A stretch of DNA of 64,000 nucleotides from Agrobacterium tumefaciens (GTDB taxonomy: Bacteria; Pseudomonadota; Alphaproteobacteria; Rhizobiales; Rhizobiaceae), in assembly GCF_005221325.1 (NCBI RefSeq), contig NZ_CP039889.1, positions 2,237,326-2,301,325 of the forward strand. The letters run 5' to 3'. The number at the start of each line of letters is the position of its first letter. The first letter of the stretch is position 1. The position numbers and the translations under genes are program-made. Below, in pieces: positions 18,037 through 30,200 of this stretch. The notes beneath the pieces were generated by a model. The model had not been told where the DNA came from. It made no database searches and saw only the letters and a list, made by a program, of their open reading frames with translations.

Positions 18037-19674
18037 ATGCGTCCGACTTTGTTTGCTCTGGTTTTGCTATCGATCTCATCGGCGACGGCACTCGCTGACT
18101 GCACTAATAACGATTTTGGTTGGTGCCAGCCTAATGTAGGTGGCGACGTAGGTGAAAAATGGCAACAGACCGTTGACGAGGCTCGAAAAGTTGGAAGCCA
18201 AATCAAACCGATGGAGCTCATCAAGGTAGCATTTCCGGCGGCTCCGATAATGATTGAGGCCGTGAGCAAATCAGGTATTCCATATTTGAATTCGGCAGCC
18301 CAAAACATCGCAGCAATAGGGGCCAAGCTCGATAAGGAAACCCAGACTGCAATCACCAACGCGCTGACGAACCCGTCCAAAGCTGTCCGGGATGCTGCCC
18401 ACACGGCTCTGAAAGCCGCGAACGACACAGTGGATGCTGCCCAAGCAACGGGACGCTATGCGGAACGCACGATAAGCGGAACAATCGAGAATTTGGATGA
18501 CGCACAAGCTCGTCTCCGCGAAGGCAAAGTCGTCGACGCAGTATGGCATCTCGGGACTGACAGAATGCGGTTAGAAAACGACAATGCCGCCAAGCTGATG
18601 GAAGAGAGTGAGGCAGCTCGACAAGTCGCGGAAAAAGCGGTGGCCGCATATGGAGGGCCAGCGGCGGCCGCGGCATTCACCGCTTGGCTGACCTACAACC
18701 AATCCAAGGGAGACATCGAGAGAGCGCTTCTTGCTGGCACATACGCATACCTTGTCTCTACCGGGAACGCTACGGCGGGAAAAATGCCGACGGCGACAAT
18801 TGGAGATGTGGTGAAAAAGGCTGCCACGGTTGCGTCAGTGCGAGGACTGGCGGTCGGCGCGGCAGGGGGAAACCAAGACGAAATTATGAACGCGATCGCC
18901 CAAGGTGGTGGCTCAGTTATCGTTCAATCTGGCCAAGCCTACGTGACGAAGAACTTCGTCAACCCCGCTAAAGCGAAAGCGGACGCGTTTTGCATGGATC
19001 AGGTCAACGAGACCTGTGCTGACGTCATGCAGTATGTCGATAAAACCAAGGAGAGAATCGAGCAATATAAGAAAATCGCCAACGCGTCTCCGACCGTCGT
19101 CGTTTCTGTTGACGGCCAATGGGCCATAAGCTGGGACAAACAAGCCCTGGTTGATCGCACCAGCAAAGCGCCTGGTGTTGTCCTGACCTACGTGGGGCAG
19201 GGTTCCTATTTTCGCAAACAGATGACCGATTTCAGGAAAAAGCCCAATCCCGATCCAAAGCCAGTCGTCCAGCTGGACGAAAAGCAGGCTGAGAAAAAAA
19301 ACGAGAAACCCCCGCCAAAATATCATGAGGTTACCATTGCCTCGAACGGCCTATGGATCGACGACACGATGTTCCCGATGGGCAAAAGCTACACTAACAA
19401 CATCGAGTTCTACATCGATGGTACTTACGAGGGGCAGATGTACCTTCATGAAGGGCTCGACCCTATCACCATAGAGCTGACTGAAGGCGATCATATCCTC
19501 ACATACCGAGTTAGCGTTCGATCTGCTGAAGGAGGCCGCATAAGAGCGCAGGAGTGCGCGACGAAATTCAAAGTGTCGGGAGTGGATGTATTCAACCCCC
19601 GAATAGCCTTCACCAGGGTTGACCATTTAAGGGGAAGGATATCCAAATGCACCCTGAAGCCACAGCTCATGTAG
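18037..19674 (+). CDS. Secreted or periplasmic protein of unknown function (545 aa)
   Basis: The start has a strong ribosome site (GGGGAGGGG) and the protein begins with a clear signal peptide (about 20 residues, cleavage near ALA-DC). Residues 60-200 are predicted from composition to be alpha-helical and Ala/Glu/Lys-rich. Residues 205-320 contain an Ala/Gly-rich hydrophobic part that could contact a membrane. A proline- and lysine-rich linker near residues 395-430 leads to a C-terminal domain of about 110 residues with beta-sandwich character. No known family is recognised. It is 244 bp from the radical SAM gene on the same strand, so a link to the RiPP locus is possible but unproven. Confidence 0.75.
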   Translation: MRPTLFALVLLSISSATALADCTNNDFGWCQPNVGGDVGEKWQQTVDEARKVGSQIKPMELIKVAFPAAPIMIEAVSKSGIPYLNSAAQNIAAIGAKLDKETQTAITNALTNPSKAVRDAAHTALKAANDTVDAAQATGRYAERTISGTIENLDDAQARLREGKVVDAVWHLGTDRMRLENDNAAKLMEESEAARQVAEKAVAAYGGPAAAAAFTAWLTYNQSKGDIERALLAGTYAYLVSTGNATAGKMPTATIGDVVKKAATVASVRGLAVGAAGGNQDEIMNAIAQGGGSVIVQSGQAYVTKNFVNPAKAKADAFCMDQVNETCADVMQYVDKTKERIEQYKKIANASPTVVVSVDGQWAISWDKQALVDRTSKAPGVVLTYVGQGSYFRKQMTDFRKKPNPDPKPVVQLDEKQAEKKNEKPPPKYHEVTIASNGLWIDDTMFPMGKSYTNNIEFYIDGTYEGQMYLHEGLDPITIELTEGDHILTYRVSVRSAEGGRIRAQECATKFKVSGVDVFNPRIAFTRVDHLRGRISKCTLKPQLM

Positions 19675-20085
19675 ATAGAGCCTGAAAGGAAGTCGTCGCC
19701 TGATCCGACGCACTCACCTTTCGACCAGAGCTGATTGCCCTGCTCCATGATCTCCGCACCGAATTCGCCGGAACAGATGCGGGCGAATTCCTGAGTGTGA
19801 AACATGACGCCTTCCATCTGCGCGAACAGCTGGAAATGGGTCGACCGAAGGAGAAGAGCTTCAGTCGGCGCGCGCAAAGAGGTTGCGGTCACGTGCGCGG
19901 ACGGGATCTGTCCAGTCCCGCTCGAACCAAGCCGCTTCGCCCGCCTGCGGCGGCAATTTCAGCTCGAGAGGTTGGCCGATCTCCTCCCCGTCTTCGGCCG
20001 CGACCCGGAACCTATAATGATCGTACATCCGGAGCGCTTGTATCATGTAGCTGGTCGCTACGGTGCGATCGCGGATGAGGACTAG
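19675..20085. other. Gene-poor junction next to the IS630 remnant
   Basis: About 410 bp with short overlapping open frames on both strands, none with a credible start or family. The sequence is GC-rich and coding-like, so it may be a fragment of a gene broken when the IS630 element arrived. Nothing more can be supported. Confidence 0.4.
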
Positions 20086-20097
20086 AGCGCGTCCGCT

Positions 20098-20548
20098 TTA
20101 CTCGGGGTCATATCCGCACGATTTGAAGTAGTTGGCGCATTGTTGTGGTTCGAACAGCGTGACGATGTGGCCGACGGTATTCCATAAGCCGTCGATCGTT
20201 CGCTCGGCTTTGGCGCGCAAGACGGCCTTGAGCTTGGCGAATGCCTTCTCGATGGGGTTGAAGTCGGGACTGTAGGGAGGAAGGTAAAGCAACCGGCATC
20301 CGGCATCTTCGATTGCGTGACGCACGCCTTCCGCTTTGTGTGCAGGCAGATTGTCCATGATGACGATGTCGCCCGGTGCCAAGGTTGGAATGAGAACCTG
20401 CTGGACATAGGCCTGGAATGCTACCCCGTTCATCGCACCGTCCAAGACCATGGGTGCGGTCATTCCGGATAGCCTGAGCGCTCCGGTAAACGTCGTTGTC
20501 TTCCAATGGCCGTGCGGGACCGGTGAGCGGCATCGATCTCCGCAAGGG
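20098..20548 (-). pseudogene. IS630-family transposase, C-terminal fragment
   Basis: The fragment codes for the C-terminal part of an IS630 DDE transposase: VPHGHWKTTTFTGAL, then VIMDNLPAHKA (second catalytic Asp) and PPYSPDFNPIEKAFAKLKA (catalytic Glu). The N-terminal half, including the helix-turn-helix and first Asp, is missing. The coding sequence stops exactly where the IS21-family element begins at 20549, and its other half is not found on the far side. The element's outer end is probably near 20085 (AGAGCGCGTCCGCTTTA). Confidence 0.88.
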
Positions 20549-20660
20549 TGTTGGTTTGCACGCAGAACTGAGCCGGTTAGGCGCATAATTTCCATTGAGA
20601 ATTGAGCCATGTGAACCTTCCCCCAACGCGGAGAGCGACGGGGGCAACGGAGTGATCCAC

Positions 20661-22142
20661 ATGGGACTTTTAAACATCATCCGCCGGATGACACTGCGTG
20701 AGAAGCAGTCGATCCGGGAGATCAGCCGGCGCACCGGGCTGTCACGCAACACGATCGCGAAGTATTTGAGCGCTGGTACGATCGAGCCGACGTTCACGGT
20801 ACCGGACCGGCCGAGCAAGCTTGATCCTTTTGCCGATAAGCTGACGGCCTGGCTGAAGACAGAGGCCGGGAAGTCGCGCAAACAGCGCCGAACGCTGAAG
20901 CAGCTTCATGCCGATCTGGTGGTTCTCGGCTTTACCGGCTCCTATGGTCGGGTTGCCGCCTTCGCCCGTGATTGGCGGGCTGACCGGCAACGTGAGCAGC
21001 AGACGACGGGCCGCGGCATATTCGTTCCGCTGTCTTTCCGCCCAGGCGAAGCATTCCAGTTCGATTGGAGTGAGGACTATGCCGTGATTGGCGGTGAGCG
21101 CACGAAGTTGCAGGTCGCACATATCAAGCTATCGCACAGTCGGGCTTTTCTGGTCAGGGCATACCTGCTGCAAACGCACGAGATGCTCTTCGACGCCCAC
21201 TGGCATGGCTTCCGTGTGTTCGGCGGTGTGCCTGCTCGCGGCATCTACGATAACATGAAGACAGCGGTGGATCGCGTTGGCCGCGGCAAGGAGCGACAGG
21301 TCAACATCCGGTTCCTTGCGATGACGAACCATTACGTCTTTGCACCTGAGTTCTGCAATCCTGCTGCAGGCTGGGAGAAAGGGCAGGTCGAGAAGAACGT
21401 CCAGGATGCTCGTCCTCGTCTATGGCAGCAGATGCCGGACTTCCCGGATTTGCAGTCTTTGAACGTCTGGCTGGAACAGCATTGCCATGACCTATGGCGG
21501 GACACGACGCACGGGAGCCTGCCCGGCACGATCGCGGATGTTTGGGCTGATGAGCAGCCTGCTTTAATGGCATTGCCCGCCATGTTTGACGGCTTCGTCG
21601 AGCAGAGCAAACGCGTCTCGCCAACATGTCTGATCAACTTCGAGCGTAATCGTTACAGTGTGCCTGCATCATTTGCGAACCGGCCCGTCAGCCTGCGGAT
21701 TTATCCCGAGAGACTGGTTGTTGCAGCCGAGGGCAATATCCTCTGCGAACATCCGCGGATCATAGAACGCAGCCACGACAAACCACCGAGGACGATTTAT
21801 GACTGGCGGCATTACCTTGCGGTCATCCAGCGCAAACCCGGAGCCCTGCGCAATGGTGCGCCTTTCCTGGAATTGCCGCTGGCCTTTCGACTGTTGCAGG
21901 ACCAGATGCTGCGTCGCCTGGGCGGCGATCGTGAGATGGCCGATATCCTGGCTCTGGATCAAGGCGTGCCAACCAAAACGCATGTGCTGAATCTGCTGCA
22001 CATGCTGATTGACGGCAAAACGACCGACGGCCCCGACATCGACACGCCCCAGGCGCTGACCTTGGTGCGAGAACCCAAGGCTAACGTCGAACGCTACGAT
22101 GGCCTACGTGTCGGGATCGTGGGAGGTCGCCATGCGTCATGA
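20661..22142 (+). CDS. istA: IS21-family transposase IstA
   Basis: This 493-aa DDE transposase of the IS21 family begins with a helix-turn-helix ([25 protein letters not shown]) and has an RNase-H-fold core ([16 protein letters not shown] for the first Asp; [14 protein letters not shown] around the second). It cuts and joins the element's ends together with IstB. I chose ATG 20661 after GGAG; an upstream in-frame start would lie in the terminal repeat region. It overlaps istB by 11 bp. It appears intact. Confidence 0.95.
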   Translation: MGLLNIIRRMTLREKQSIREISRRTGLSRNTIAKYLSAGTIEPTFTVPDRPSKLDPFADKLTAWLKTEAGKSRKQRRTLKQLHADLVVLGFTGSYGRVAAFARDWRADRQREQQTTGRGIFVPLSFRPGEAFQFDWSEDYAVIGGERTKLQVAHIKLSHSRAFLVRAYLLQTHEMLFDAHWHGFRVFGGVPARGIYDNMKTAVDRVGRGKERQVNIRFLAMTNHYVFAPEFCNPAAGWEKGQVEKNVQDARPRLWQQMPDFPDLQSLNVWLEQHCHDLWRDTTHGSLPGTIADVWADEQPALMALPAMFDGFVEQSKRVSPTCLINFERNRYSVPASFANRPVSLRIYPERLVVAAEGNILCEHPRIIERSHDKPPRTIYDWRHYLAVIQRKPGALRNGAPFLELPLAFRLLQDQMLRRLGGDREMADILALDQGVPTKTHVLNLLHMLIDGKTTDGPDIDTPQALTLVREPKANVERYDGLRVGIVGGRHAS

Positions 22143-22926
22143 TCCCGCCAGCGCCGCCGTCGTCATCATGCTGCGTAGCCTGAAGATGTACGGCATGGCC
22201 CAAGCCGTCACGGACCTGATCGAGCAAGGAGCTCCAGCCTTCGGTGCGGCCGTGCCGATCCTGTCCCAGTTGCTAAAAGCCGAGATGGCCGAGCGCGAGG
22301 TCCGCTCGATTGCCTATCATATGAAGGCGGCTCGCTTCCCGGCCTACAAGGACATCTCCGGATACGACTTCGCCGCCAGCGAAATCAACGAGGCGACGGT
22401 GCGCCAACTGCATCGATGCGAGTTCATGGACGATGCGCATAACATTGTCCTCGTCGGTGGGCCGGGCACAGGAAAGACCCATATCGCGACTGCCATCGGT
22501 GTTCAGGCTATCGAGCATCACCGCCGAAAGGTCCGCTTCTTCTCGACTATCGAATTGGTCAATGCGCTCGAGCAGGAGAAGACAAAGGGCAAGACAGGCC
22601 AGATTGCCGAGACGCTGGTCCGTCTCGATCTGCTGATCCTCGATGAACTCGGATACCTTCCGTTCAGCGCCTCAGGCGGAGCGCTGCTCTTCCACCTGCT
22701 GAGTAAGCTTTACGAGCGCACCAGCGTCGTCATCACCACCAACCTCAGCTTTAGCGAATGGGCCACGGTCTTCGGCGACGCCAAGATGACGACAGCTCTC
22801 CTCGACCGCTTGACCCACCGTTGCCATATCCTGGAAACCGGTAACGATAGCTTCCGCTTCAAGGCCAGCTCGGCCGCAGCAGCACAGAAGAGAGGAGAAA
22901 AGGCCAATCCCTTGACCAAAGCCTGA
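22132..22926 (+). CDS. istB: IS21-family helper ATPase IstB
   Basis: This 264-aa DnaC-like AAA+ ATPase assists IstA in choosing targets. Walker A is GGPGTGKTH and Walker B is [12 protein letters not shown], both intact; the sensor region reads [22 protein letters not shown] 22132 has a GGGAGG ribosome site inside the end of istA, the usual coupled arrangement. Confidence 0.95.
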   Translation: MRHDPASAAVVIMLRSLKMYGMAQAVTDLIEQGAPAFGAAVPILSQLLKAEMAEREVRSIAYHMKAARFPAYKDISGYDFAASEINEATVRQLHRCEFMDDAHNIVLVGGPGTGKTHIATAIGVQAIEHHRRKVRFFSTIELVNALEQEKTKGKTGQIAETLVRLDLLILDELGYLPFSASGGALLFHLLSKLYERTSVVITTNLSFSEWATVFGDAKMTTALLDRLTHRCHILETGNDSFRFKASSAAAAQKRGEKANPLTKA

Positions 22927-23098
22927 TCAGAAAACCATACTTAGAGGTGGCTCACTTCTCGGTGGAAAAACCGGCTCAGTTCCGCGTGCAAACCAACACT
23001 CACGCTGTATTTTACGCGTTTTGATCTGTAAAACTCAATTTTTGATTGATAATTTTGGATGAATTGTTAACGTTCTTTTTGGCAAATGGGGGCATTTA

Positions 23099-23560
23099 AT
23101 GCAAAGCGCAGATCAAGAAAATTCGGATCTTCCCAAAAACATCCGGGCAGGCAAGGATGCCGGTCAGACGCGTATCCATGCCATCGGCCATGCCGTATGG
23201 CTTATGTCGCGTTCGCCGCTCCACAAACATTTGATGATCACTGATATTGAATGGCTTGTAACGCCTCCAATTATGTTGGGTCAGTTCCATTTGTGGGAAC
23301 GTGCCGGCAACCCTCACGGATTTGCATCGTGGGCATTTCTTGGAGACGAGCCAGAAGAGCGAATTGTGACGAACGGCATCCGCCGCCTGATGCCGACAGA
23401 CTGGAAGTCTGGCGATCAATTGTGGCTGATTGATTTCATATGTCCCTTTGGCGGTCAGGAAGGATTGATCGAAGAACTAAAGGCACGGGTTCTGTCAACT
23501 CAACGATTTAAGATGTTGCAGGCGGGGCCGGGTGGACGAAGGGCGGTTGTGGAATGGTAG
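23099..23560 (+). CDS. Toxin-activating lysine acyltransferase, HlyC/RtxC family
   Basis: HlyC-type enzymes move a fatty acyl chain from acyl carrier protein onto lysines of an RTX toxin in the cytoplasm, making it membrane-active. This 153-aa protein has the hallmark SPLHKH with the catalytic His at residue 42. It also has SGDQLWLIDFICPFGG with the conserved Asp at residue 112, equivalent to His23 and Asp92 of E. coli HlyC. The C-terminal end is shorter than in HlyC but the core is complete. It stands 680 bp upstream of the giant RTX gene in the same direction. That implies that the RTX protein is acylated. Confidence 0.88.
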   Translation: MQSADQENSDLPKNIRAGKDAGQTRIHAIGHAVWLMSRSPLHKHLMITDIEWLVTPPIMLGQFHLWERAGNPHGFASWAFLGDEPEERIVTNGIRRLMPTDWKSGDQLWLIDFICPFGGQEGLIEELKARVLSTQRFKMLQAGPGGRRAVVEW

Positions 23561-23703
23561 CAAAATCAACGTCTACGATTTGCATACGATGAGCTGAAGA
23601 TACTCCCGAGAGAGTGTGTATAAGATGCCAAGCTAGATTGCCAATATCGTCTTCTTCTTAAAATATATTTTTTTGAAGAGAATATATATCCAGTGGTGGA
23701 AAC

Positions 23704-24231
23704 ATGATGTGGAAAGTTTCGGGTTTAGAGGGAATTCCAACCAGTTGGAATGGAAGTTTTCTAGTCGTAGACCCTGTGACTGAAGCTATTTCGGCGGATC
23801 CCCGAAAAGATGTCGGGGTATATAACTCAAATTTATTAATATTCGATCTTGATAAAATCACAGATGACGTTCTGGTTACCGCTTCTTGGCAGGAGGCCGC
23901 TGGCAAGCGAAATAGGACGGCGGAACTCCATCGCTTAAAGTATAAACAGATTATTGCTTCTATAATTGGCGATGCCGATCTAACAAAAAGAATTACAGAA
24001 GACTGGTTCATTTTAAATACAAAGCAAAAAATTGGTGAAGGCGAGCATTACAATGCTGAAATGGATTACATGATGGAACTATACGCCGCTTACGGCGGTG
24101 ATGATTTAAATGAAGCGGCAATGATTATTACTAATTGTCTAAATAATATAAAATCTAATTTGGTCTGCCTAACGCGATTTGAAGAAGCTGTTAAGCAATT
24201 TTCCCCGATTTACTTCCGTGTTTTAGGTTGA
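23704..24231 (+). CDS. Protein of unknown function between acyltransferase and RTX gene (175 aa)
   Basis: This is an acidic, cytoplasmic-looking protein with no signal or membrane segment, encoded in distinctly AT-rich sequence. It has a ribosome site (GGTGGAA) before the ATG at 23704, with a second ATG immediately after. It ends nine bases before the RTX gene, so the two are almost certainly co-transcribed. The N-terminal 90 residues look beta-rich and the C-terminal 80 helical. I recognise no family. By position it could be a chaperone for the giant protein or an immunity protein against its nuclease-like head domain; both are inference. Confidence 0.8.
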   Translation: MMWKVSGLEGIPTSWNGSFLVVDPVTEAISADPRKDVGVYNSNLLIFDLDKITDDVLVTASWQEAAGKRNRTAELHRLKYKQIIASIIGDADLTKRITEDWFILNTKQKIGEGEHYNAEMDYMMELYAAYGGDDLNEAAMIITNCLNNIKSNLVCLTRFEEAVKQFSPIYFRVLG

Positions 24232-24240
24232 GGTATATTA

Positions 24241-27200
24241 ATGTCCGAACTAGCTTTCGTAGATACAAATGCCTTAATTTATCTTGGAAAAGAGCAGCTG
24301 CAGACGGGAAATCCTGCCCTAGATTCCCTTTTTACTCCAAATAATACGGTTGTTATTACTTCAACGATTCTTGCCGAGGTGACGCGCGGAGGCTACCCCG
24401 ATGGGGCGCTTGTTGCTGCTTGGATTGCTAAGGGTCAAGCGTTGGGAAAAATACAAGTAGTTCCCACGCCGCAATTTCTTCCCGGATCCAGCAACGGTGA
24501 AAGAAGTATGGTCGCGGCGTCGGAGCAATTTGGCGATTCACCGATATTTTTTGTTTCGAACGACAATTATTTTGCTTCGGTAGAGCTTGGAGCAAATCAA
24601 AGATATTACAATCCTCAGGAATTTCTTCTGAAGAGCTTTCTTGATGGCGGGATAAGTGCCGCGCAATACTTTATCACTGCCGGAAATATTTTTTTGTATA
24701 GTGGTATACCCCCAATTGCTACGCCGGGAACTAATATAGTTGGTTCAAATGGCGCGCGAATTGACACTAGCGACCCCGCAGTTGTGATTGTGACGGACGC
24801 GCACGGTAACGTTCATAATTTCACACCTTTCGACAAATTTAGAATTGATCCTGATGGTTCAGTACATCATCTCGGCATTTTCAAGCCTCAAGATTACTGT
24901 TTTTCCGCAGGAACTCTGATTGAAATGGCGGACGGTACGCAGCGCGCGATAGAGACTATTTGCGTTGATGACGAAGTAATTGCTTATAATAGCTTTGGCG
25001 AATTGATACCAAGTAGGGTCGTTCGCCTGTTTCATAATATGACCGATAAATGGATCGAACTTCGCTTTTTATCTGACTCAGAGGAACATGTGCTATTAGT
25101 CACTCCTGGACACAGGTTTGCGACTGGCAACGGCAATTTTGACGCTATCGAAAACTTGATCGACTGGAATACCGGATCTGGCCGACTTCTATCGAAGAAT
25201 GGTTCGCCAGTTTTAGCCACGGCTCGTCGAATTTTTTTAGATGAAAATGATGTAATTGAAAACAGACGGACAGATATTTCAAGTGTTTTTTCTTCGTCTG
25301 AAAATATGCGTGAAACATTCAATTTTGAGGTTGAAATATATCATACTTATATCGCGAATGGAATACGCGTTCACAATGATTCTCTTTTCTTTCCGCAAAC
25401 AGACGAGGCGAATCTTGCGGACAATATTCTACACCAAATTTCAAATATAATTTTTGCTGATAGCCCTTGGCAGAATATCCTGATCGGGTCAGCACTGCGG
25501 TCGTTTGGTTCTGTAGCCGCAGACGCCCTGTTGGGCGATGACGATTTCAACGGTGAGCTTTTGCTGGGGCGATACGCCCTGAACGTTATTGACAGCGTCG
25601 GAGGTTATGCTGGCCGCGCGTTGGTTTCTGCGCTTATTGATGATGCCGATATCGATCCCGCGCTTGCCAGCGCATTATCGATTTTTGCCCAGCAGGCGGG
25701 TTCCAATCTGGCGCAGCTTGCCGCATTGGAGTTTCTCGCAGCGAACGCTGGTGGAATCGTTGCGTTTGAAGCGCAACAAGCGCTCGACAATTCTGCCAAC
25801 GGGTTCAATTTCGGCGAGATTATTGCATCTGCAGGCTTCGCAGCGCTTGGATCCTATGCCGGGTCACAACTAGCCGATTTGCTCGATATGGATCCAGAGC
25901 TTGCAGCACTTGTCGCAGGTCCGACACAGGCTGCAATCGTTAAAATCGGCGACAATATTATTGCCGGCAACCCTTGGAATGTGGGCGTCTCCACCTCCAT
26001 GCTGACTTCGCTTGGGAGCGTGGCGGGAACGATCCTGGCCAATAATATCGGAAACTTCGATACTTACACTGAGCAGATGGGGTCAAATATTGGCTCCAAT
26101 ATCGGCGCATTCATCTTTAGTTCGCTTGGACCTGTTGGAACGTTTATAGGATCTCTTTTGGGAGGTCTGTTAGGCGGACTTATCGGAGGGATATTCGGCG
26201 ACGATCCAGAGGGGTTCGCGGATGTCGAATTCAACACCCTTGAAGATTTATATCGAATTTCGAGGGTTTACGGCGAAGATCGCGCACACAAAGACGTCGC
26301 ACGGGATTTGGCCGAAAGTCACATCAGCATTGTAAAGTCCATTCTCGATTTGGTGGATGGGGACGTGCTCGCTGGTAACGTCGCGCGCCTGACCTTTGGT
26401 TTCGTCGAAGAGGATTTTTCCGTCAAAATTGACGGTAAGGAATATAATCTCGGGTCGGATGCTAAAAGCACTATTAATATAGGTGTGTTCGAGGCGTTGC
26501 GATCGATGCAGATAGCTGGCGGTGATGTGTATGCACGGCGAGCAATCCATGCGACCCTTGAAACATATCAGGAATGGTCGATCAAGACCGATGGCGCGAC
26601 TGCTATTCCCAGAACGGTGATCGATCCGACAGGCGGAAGCGCAAATGTGCAAGAGACGTCCAGTTCGGATGCTCTTAACCAGTTGATGTCCGCATTGATG
26701 ATCGCCAAGGAATATCAGAACTATCTGCGGAACATTTCTGCGATCAATGCCATTATCGCTGCCGATCCGAATAGTGAATTCGCCATCGGCTGGCAGATGA
26801 CGCTGGCGCAGGCGTTTGCCCTGGGTATTCATCAGCGATCGGAAATCGACTGGACGGGTGGCTGGGACTGGTGGTTGCAGCATAATGCTGTCACCAGCGA
26901 CAAAGTCGTGTTCACCTATCTTGATGGAGAGCGCTGGTTCGTCCTCGGAACGAATTCACCAGCAGTTATTGCGGATACGATAGCGCCAGGACAGAAAGAC
27001 ACGATTAACGGCGGAGATCGTTCTGATTATATATTTGTCGACGGCGACAGATTTGATGGCGATGTTTCCCAGGCCGGTAAAACTGGAGAGTTCATCGGTT
27101 TTAATGGCTTTGACAGGGCCGGTAAAACCGAGATTGGCTTTGCTGCCCGCATAAGCGGCGGTGCAGGCGACGATCAGATCTACGGGGGCGACCGCGGCAA

Positions 27201-30200
27201 TGATCTGTTTGGTGGCGCGGGTGCTGATCTTCTTATCGGTGGAAAACTCGACGACTGGCTGTTCGGTGGGGATGGAGACGATGTTGTTCTTGCCGGCGGA
27301 GGGCTTGGTGACGTTCTGGACGGAGGTTCTGGAAACGATCGCTTATTGGGCGACGATTCCGAAGACTGGCTCTTAGGCGGTACCGGCGACGATATCCTGC
27401 GCGGATTTGCTGGTGACGATATCCTAGAAGGCGGAGCCGGTCGTGATATATTGATCGGCGGCGATGGCTCGGACAGATATGTCTACCGCGTTGATAGCGG
27501 TGTAGATGTGGTAACCGACTCTGGAGTGACCGGAAACGATGTCATCGTATTTGGAAACGGCATTCTTCCCTCTGACCTGATCATCCATCGTTCGGCAGTT
27601 GGCGATGATCTCATGATCCGCATCAACGGCAACGATTCAGCGCTTCTTGTCATCACTGGTGGCTTTCTGACCGACTTCAGCGGTATCGAACGCTTTGAAT
27701 TTACCGATGGAACTGTGTGGTCAAAGGGCCAGATAATTTCTGCGATTGCGCAGGGCGGTCTTCCTTCGCTTACAAATATGGGCGATGGAGCATCCACCGC
27801 AATTGCAGGCTCGTTCGGTGATGATGATCTGGCCGGTGCGGGTGGAGACGATATCCTCCAGGGAGGTGTCGGATCTGACACCTACCGCTTCAATCTCGGT
27901 GATGGGGCGGATACCATCATCGACCTCGGTCTTTCTCGCGACATCGACCGGGTGGTGTTTGGAGCCGGTATTGTCCCCGCTAATCTGGTTCTGAGCAGGG
28001 ATTCTGCCAATAGTTCTGTGCTTGTGATTGGCGTTGAAGGCACGAACGACAAGCTTTCGGTCCACTATCGGAATCCCGATTTTTCGGACGGCATCGAATT
28101 ATTCGAATTCGCTGACGGCACCCGTCTATCTTACAGGGAGCTTAACAAGCTTTACATCAATCAGAACCAGACGACTGGTAACGACATGCTGGTTGGCGGG
28201 TTCTCCGACGAGATCCTATCAGGTGACGAAGGTAACGACACACTGCGTGGCGGCGGCGGATATGATCAACTTCTTGGTGGAGAAGGCGACGACACGTACA
28301 TCTACCATCGAGGCGATGGATACGTCGTCATTTCAGATAATTCGGGTGCGGATAAACTGGTTTTCGGCGCAGGCATTTCTTTCGAGGACATCCATTTGTC
28401 GGCGGGCGGGCGGGACGACCGTTCGCTGCTCATTACATTCCGCGGAATGCCCGGACGCATTGAGGTGTTGGGCCAACTGTCGAGTTTCCCGCTCGAACAG
28501 TTCGAATTTGCGGATGGAACAATCTGGTCTGCACAAGACATCAAAAATGCACTCGTCGCGAGAGCTGCGGACAGAAATAATGATTATATCGTGGGCTCGT
28601 CGCAAGCAGATGTGCTCAATGGCAGCGCGGGGGATGATCGGATTTCCGGCTATAACGATAAGGACCAGATTCGCGGTGGTGCCGGGGATGACGTTCTGAT
28701 CGGTGGCTGGCACGATGACACTTATTATTACGATCTCGGTGACGGGAGCGATGTGATTATCGAAGGATATGGTTACGGTGACATCGATAAGCTGATTTTT
28801 GGAAGCGGCATCTCACTTTCAAATCTGTCCTATTCACAGGATCCAAATTCAGCGGCGGCTGCCTGGATTACGTTTGGCAACGGCGACCGGCTGACTCTGC
28901 TGAACATGGGAAGGGAGAATCTGGGTGGCGTGGAGGTTCTTCAGACGGCTGATGGCACTACGCTTGACCGCCAGCAGATCCTCGATCTTTTCCGCTCCTC
29001 GTGGATGAGTGCGGGCAAGGACGTCATTCGTGGTTTCGATACGACCGATATTCTGAACGGTGGGGCCGGGGATGATCGCCTATACGGTTATGACGATAAT
29101 GACCAGCTCAGCGGCGGGACTGGCGACGACGTCCTGATCGGCGGCTGGGGCGACGACACATATTATTACAATCTCGGTGACGGCAACGATGTTATCGTTG
29201 ATGAAACTCATCAAGGTACGGCCGATAAGCTGATATTCGGAAATGGCATCTCGCTTTCAAATCTTTCGTATTCACAGGATCCGTATTCATCCGCTAACGG
29301 CTGGATTACCTTCGCCAACGGCGACCGGCTGACTCTCCTGAACATGGGTCGCTACTACCTGGGTGGCGTGGAGGTTCTTCAGACGGCTGATGGCACTACG
29401 CTTGACCGCCAGCAGATCCTCGATCTTTTCCGCTCTTCGTGGATGAGTGCGGGCAAGGATGTCATTCGTGGTTTCGATACGACCGATATTCTGAACGGTG
29501 GGACCGGGAATGATCGCCTCTATGGTTATGACGACAACGATCAGCTTATTGGCGGAACAGGCGACGACGTCCTGATCGGCGGCTGGGGCGACGACACCTA
29601 TTATTACAATCTCGGTGACGGCAACGATGTCATCGTAGAGGAGGCATTCCAAGGTAGTAGTGACCGTCTGGTGTTCGGACCAGGTATTTATGCTTCAGAC
29701 TTAACCTTCAGTTTTGATGCTTATGATACAGATACGCTAAGAATATACTTGTCGGATGGTTCGGCACTCGTCATCAAGGACGCCTTCGGAACAAATGGTG
29801 GAGGCATCGAACGTCTTGAGTTCACTGACGGTACATTTTGGGATCGTAGTGCACTTGCTGCTGCCGTTGGCCAACAAGCAGTTACTCTTAACACTATCAA
29901 GGGCAACAGCGGTGCAAATACTCTTGTCGGGACATCCGCAAATGATAGCCTAGATGGATTGGAAGGGGCGGATACAATATCAGGCGGAGCGGGAGATGAT
30001 TTTGCAGATGGGGGACTGGGCAACGACACATATCTGTTTAGCCGGGGTGACGGGCGTGACGTCTTTTTCGGAAACTCCGGAACAGATACATTAAAGCTTG
30101 GCAGTAATATTGATAAATCGGATATTCTGGTCAAGCTTTACGAGATCAACCATCAGTATCTCACACTGAAGATTAGTGGGACGACGGACGAAATCAGTGT

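Larger units (their letters stand above)
20549..22998 (+). mobile_element. IS21-family insertion sequence, complete
   Basis: A 2450-bp element with istA and istB in the usual overlapping order. The ends are imperfect inverted repeats of 29 bp (20549-20577 and 22970-22998) starting TGTTGGTTTGCACGC, with one mismatch. Left flank (GCAAGGG) and right flank (CTCACGC) do not form a target duplication, and the interrupted IS630 gene does not resume on the right. A deletion or recombination after insertion is therefore likely. The right end lies 100 bp upstream of the RTX locus. Confidence 0.9.
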
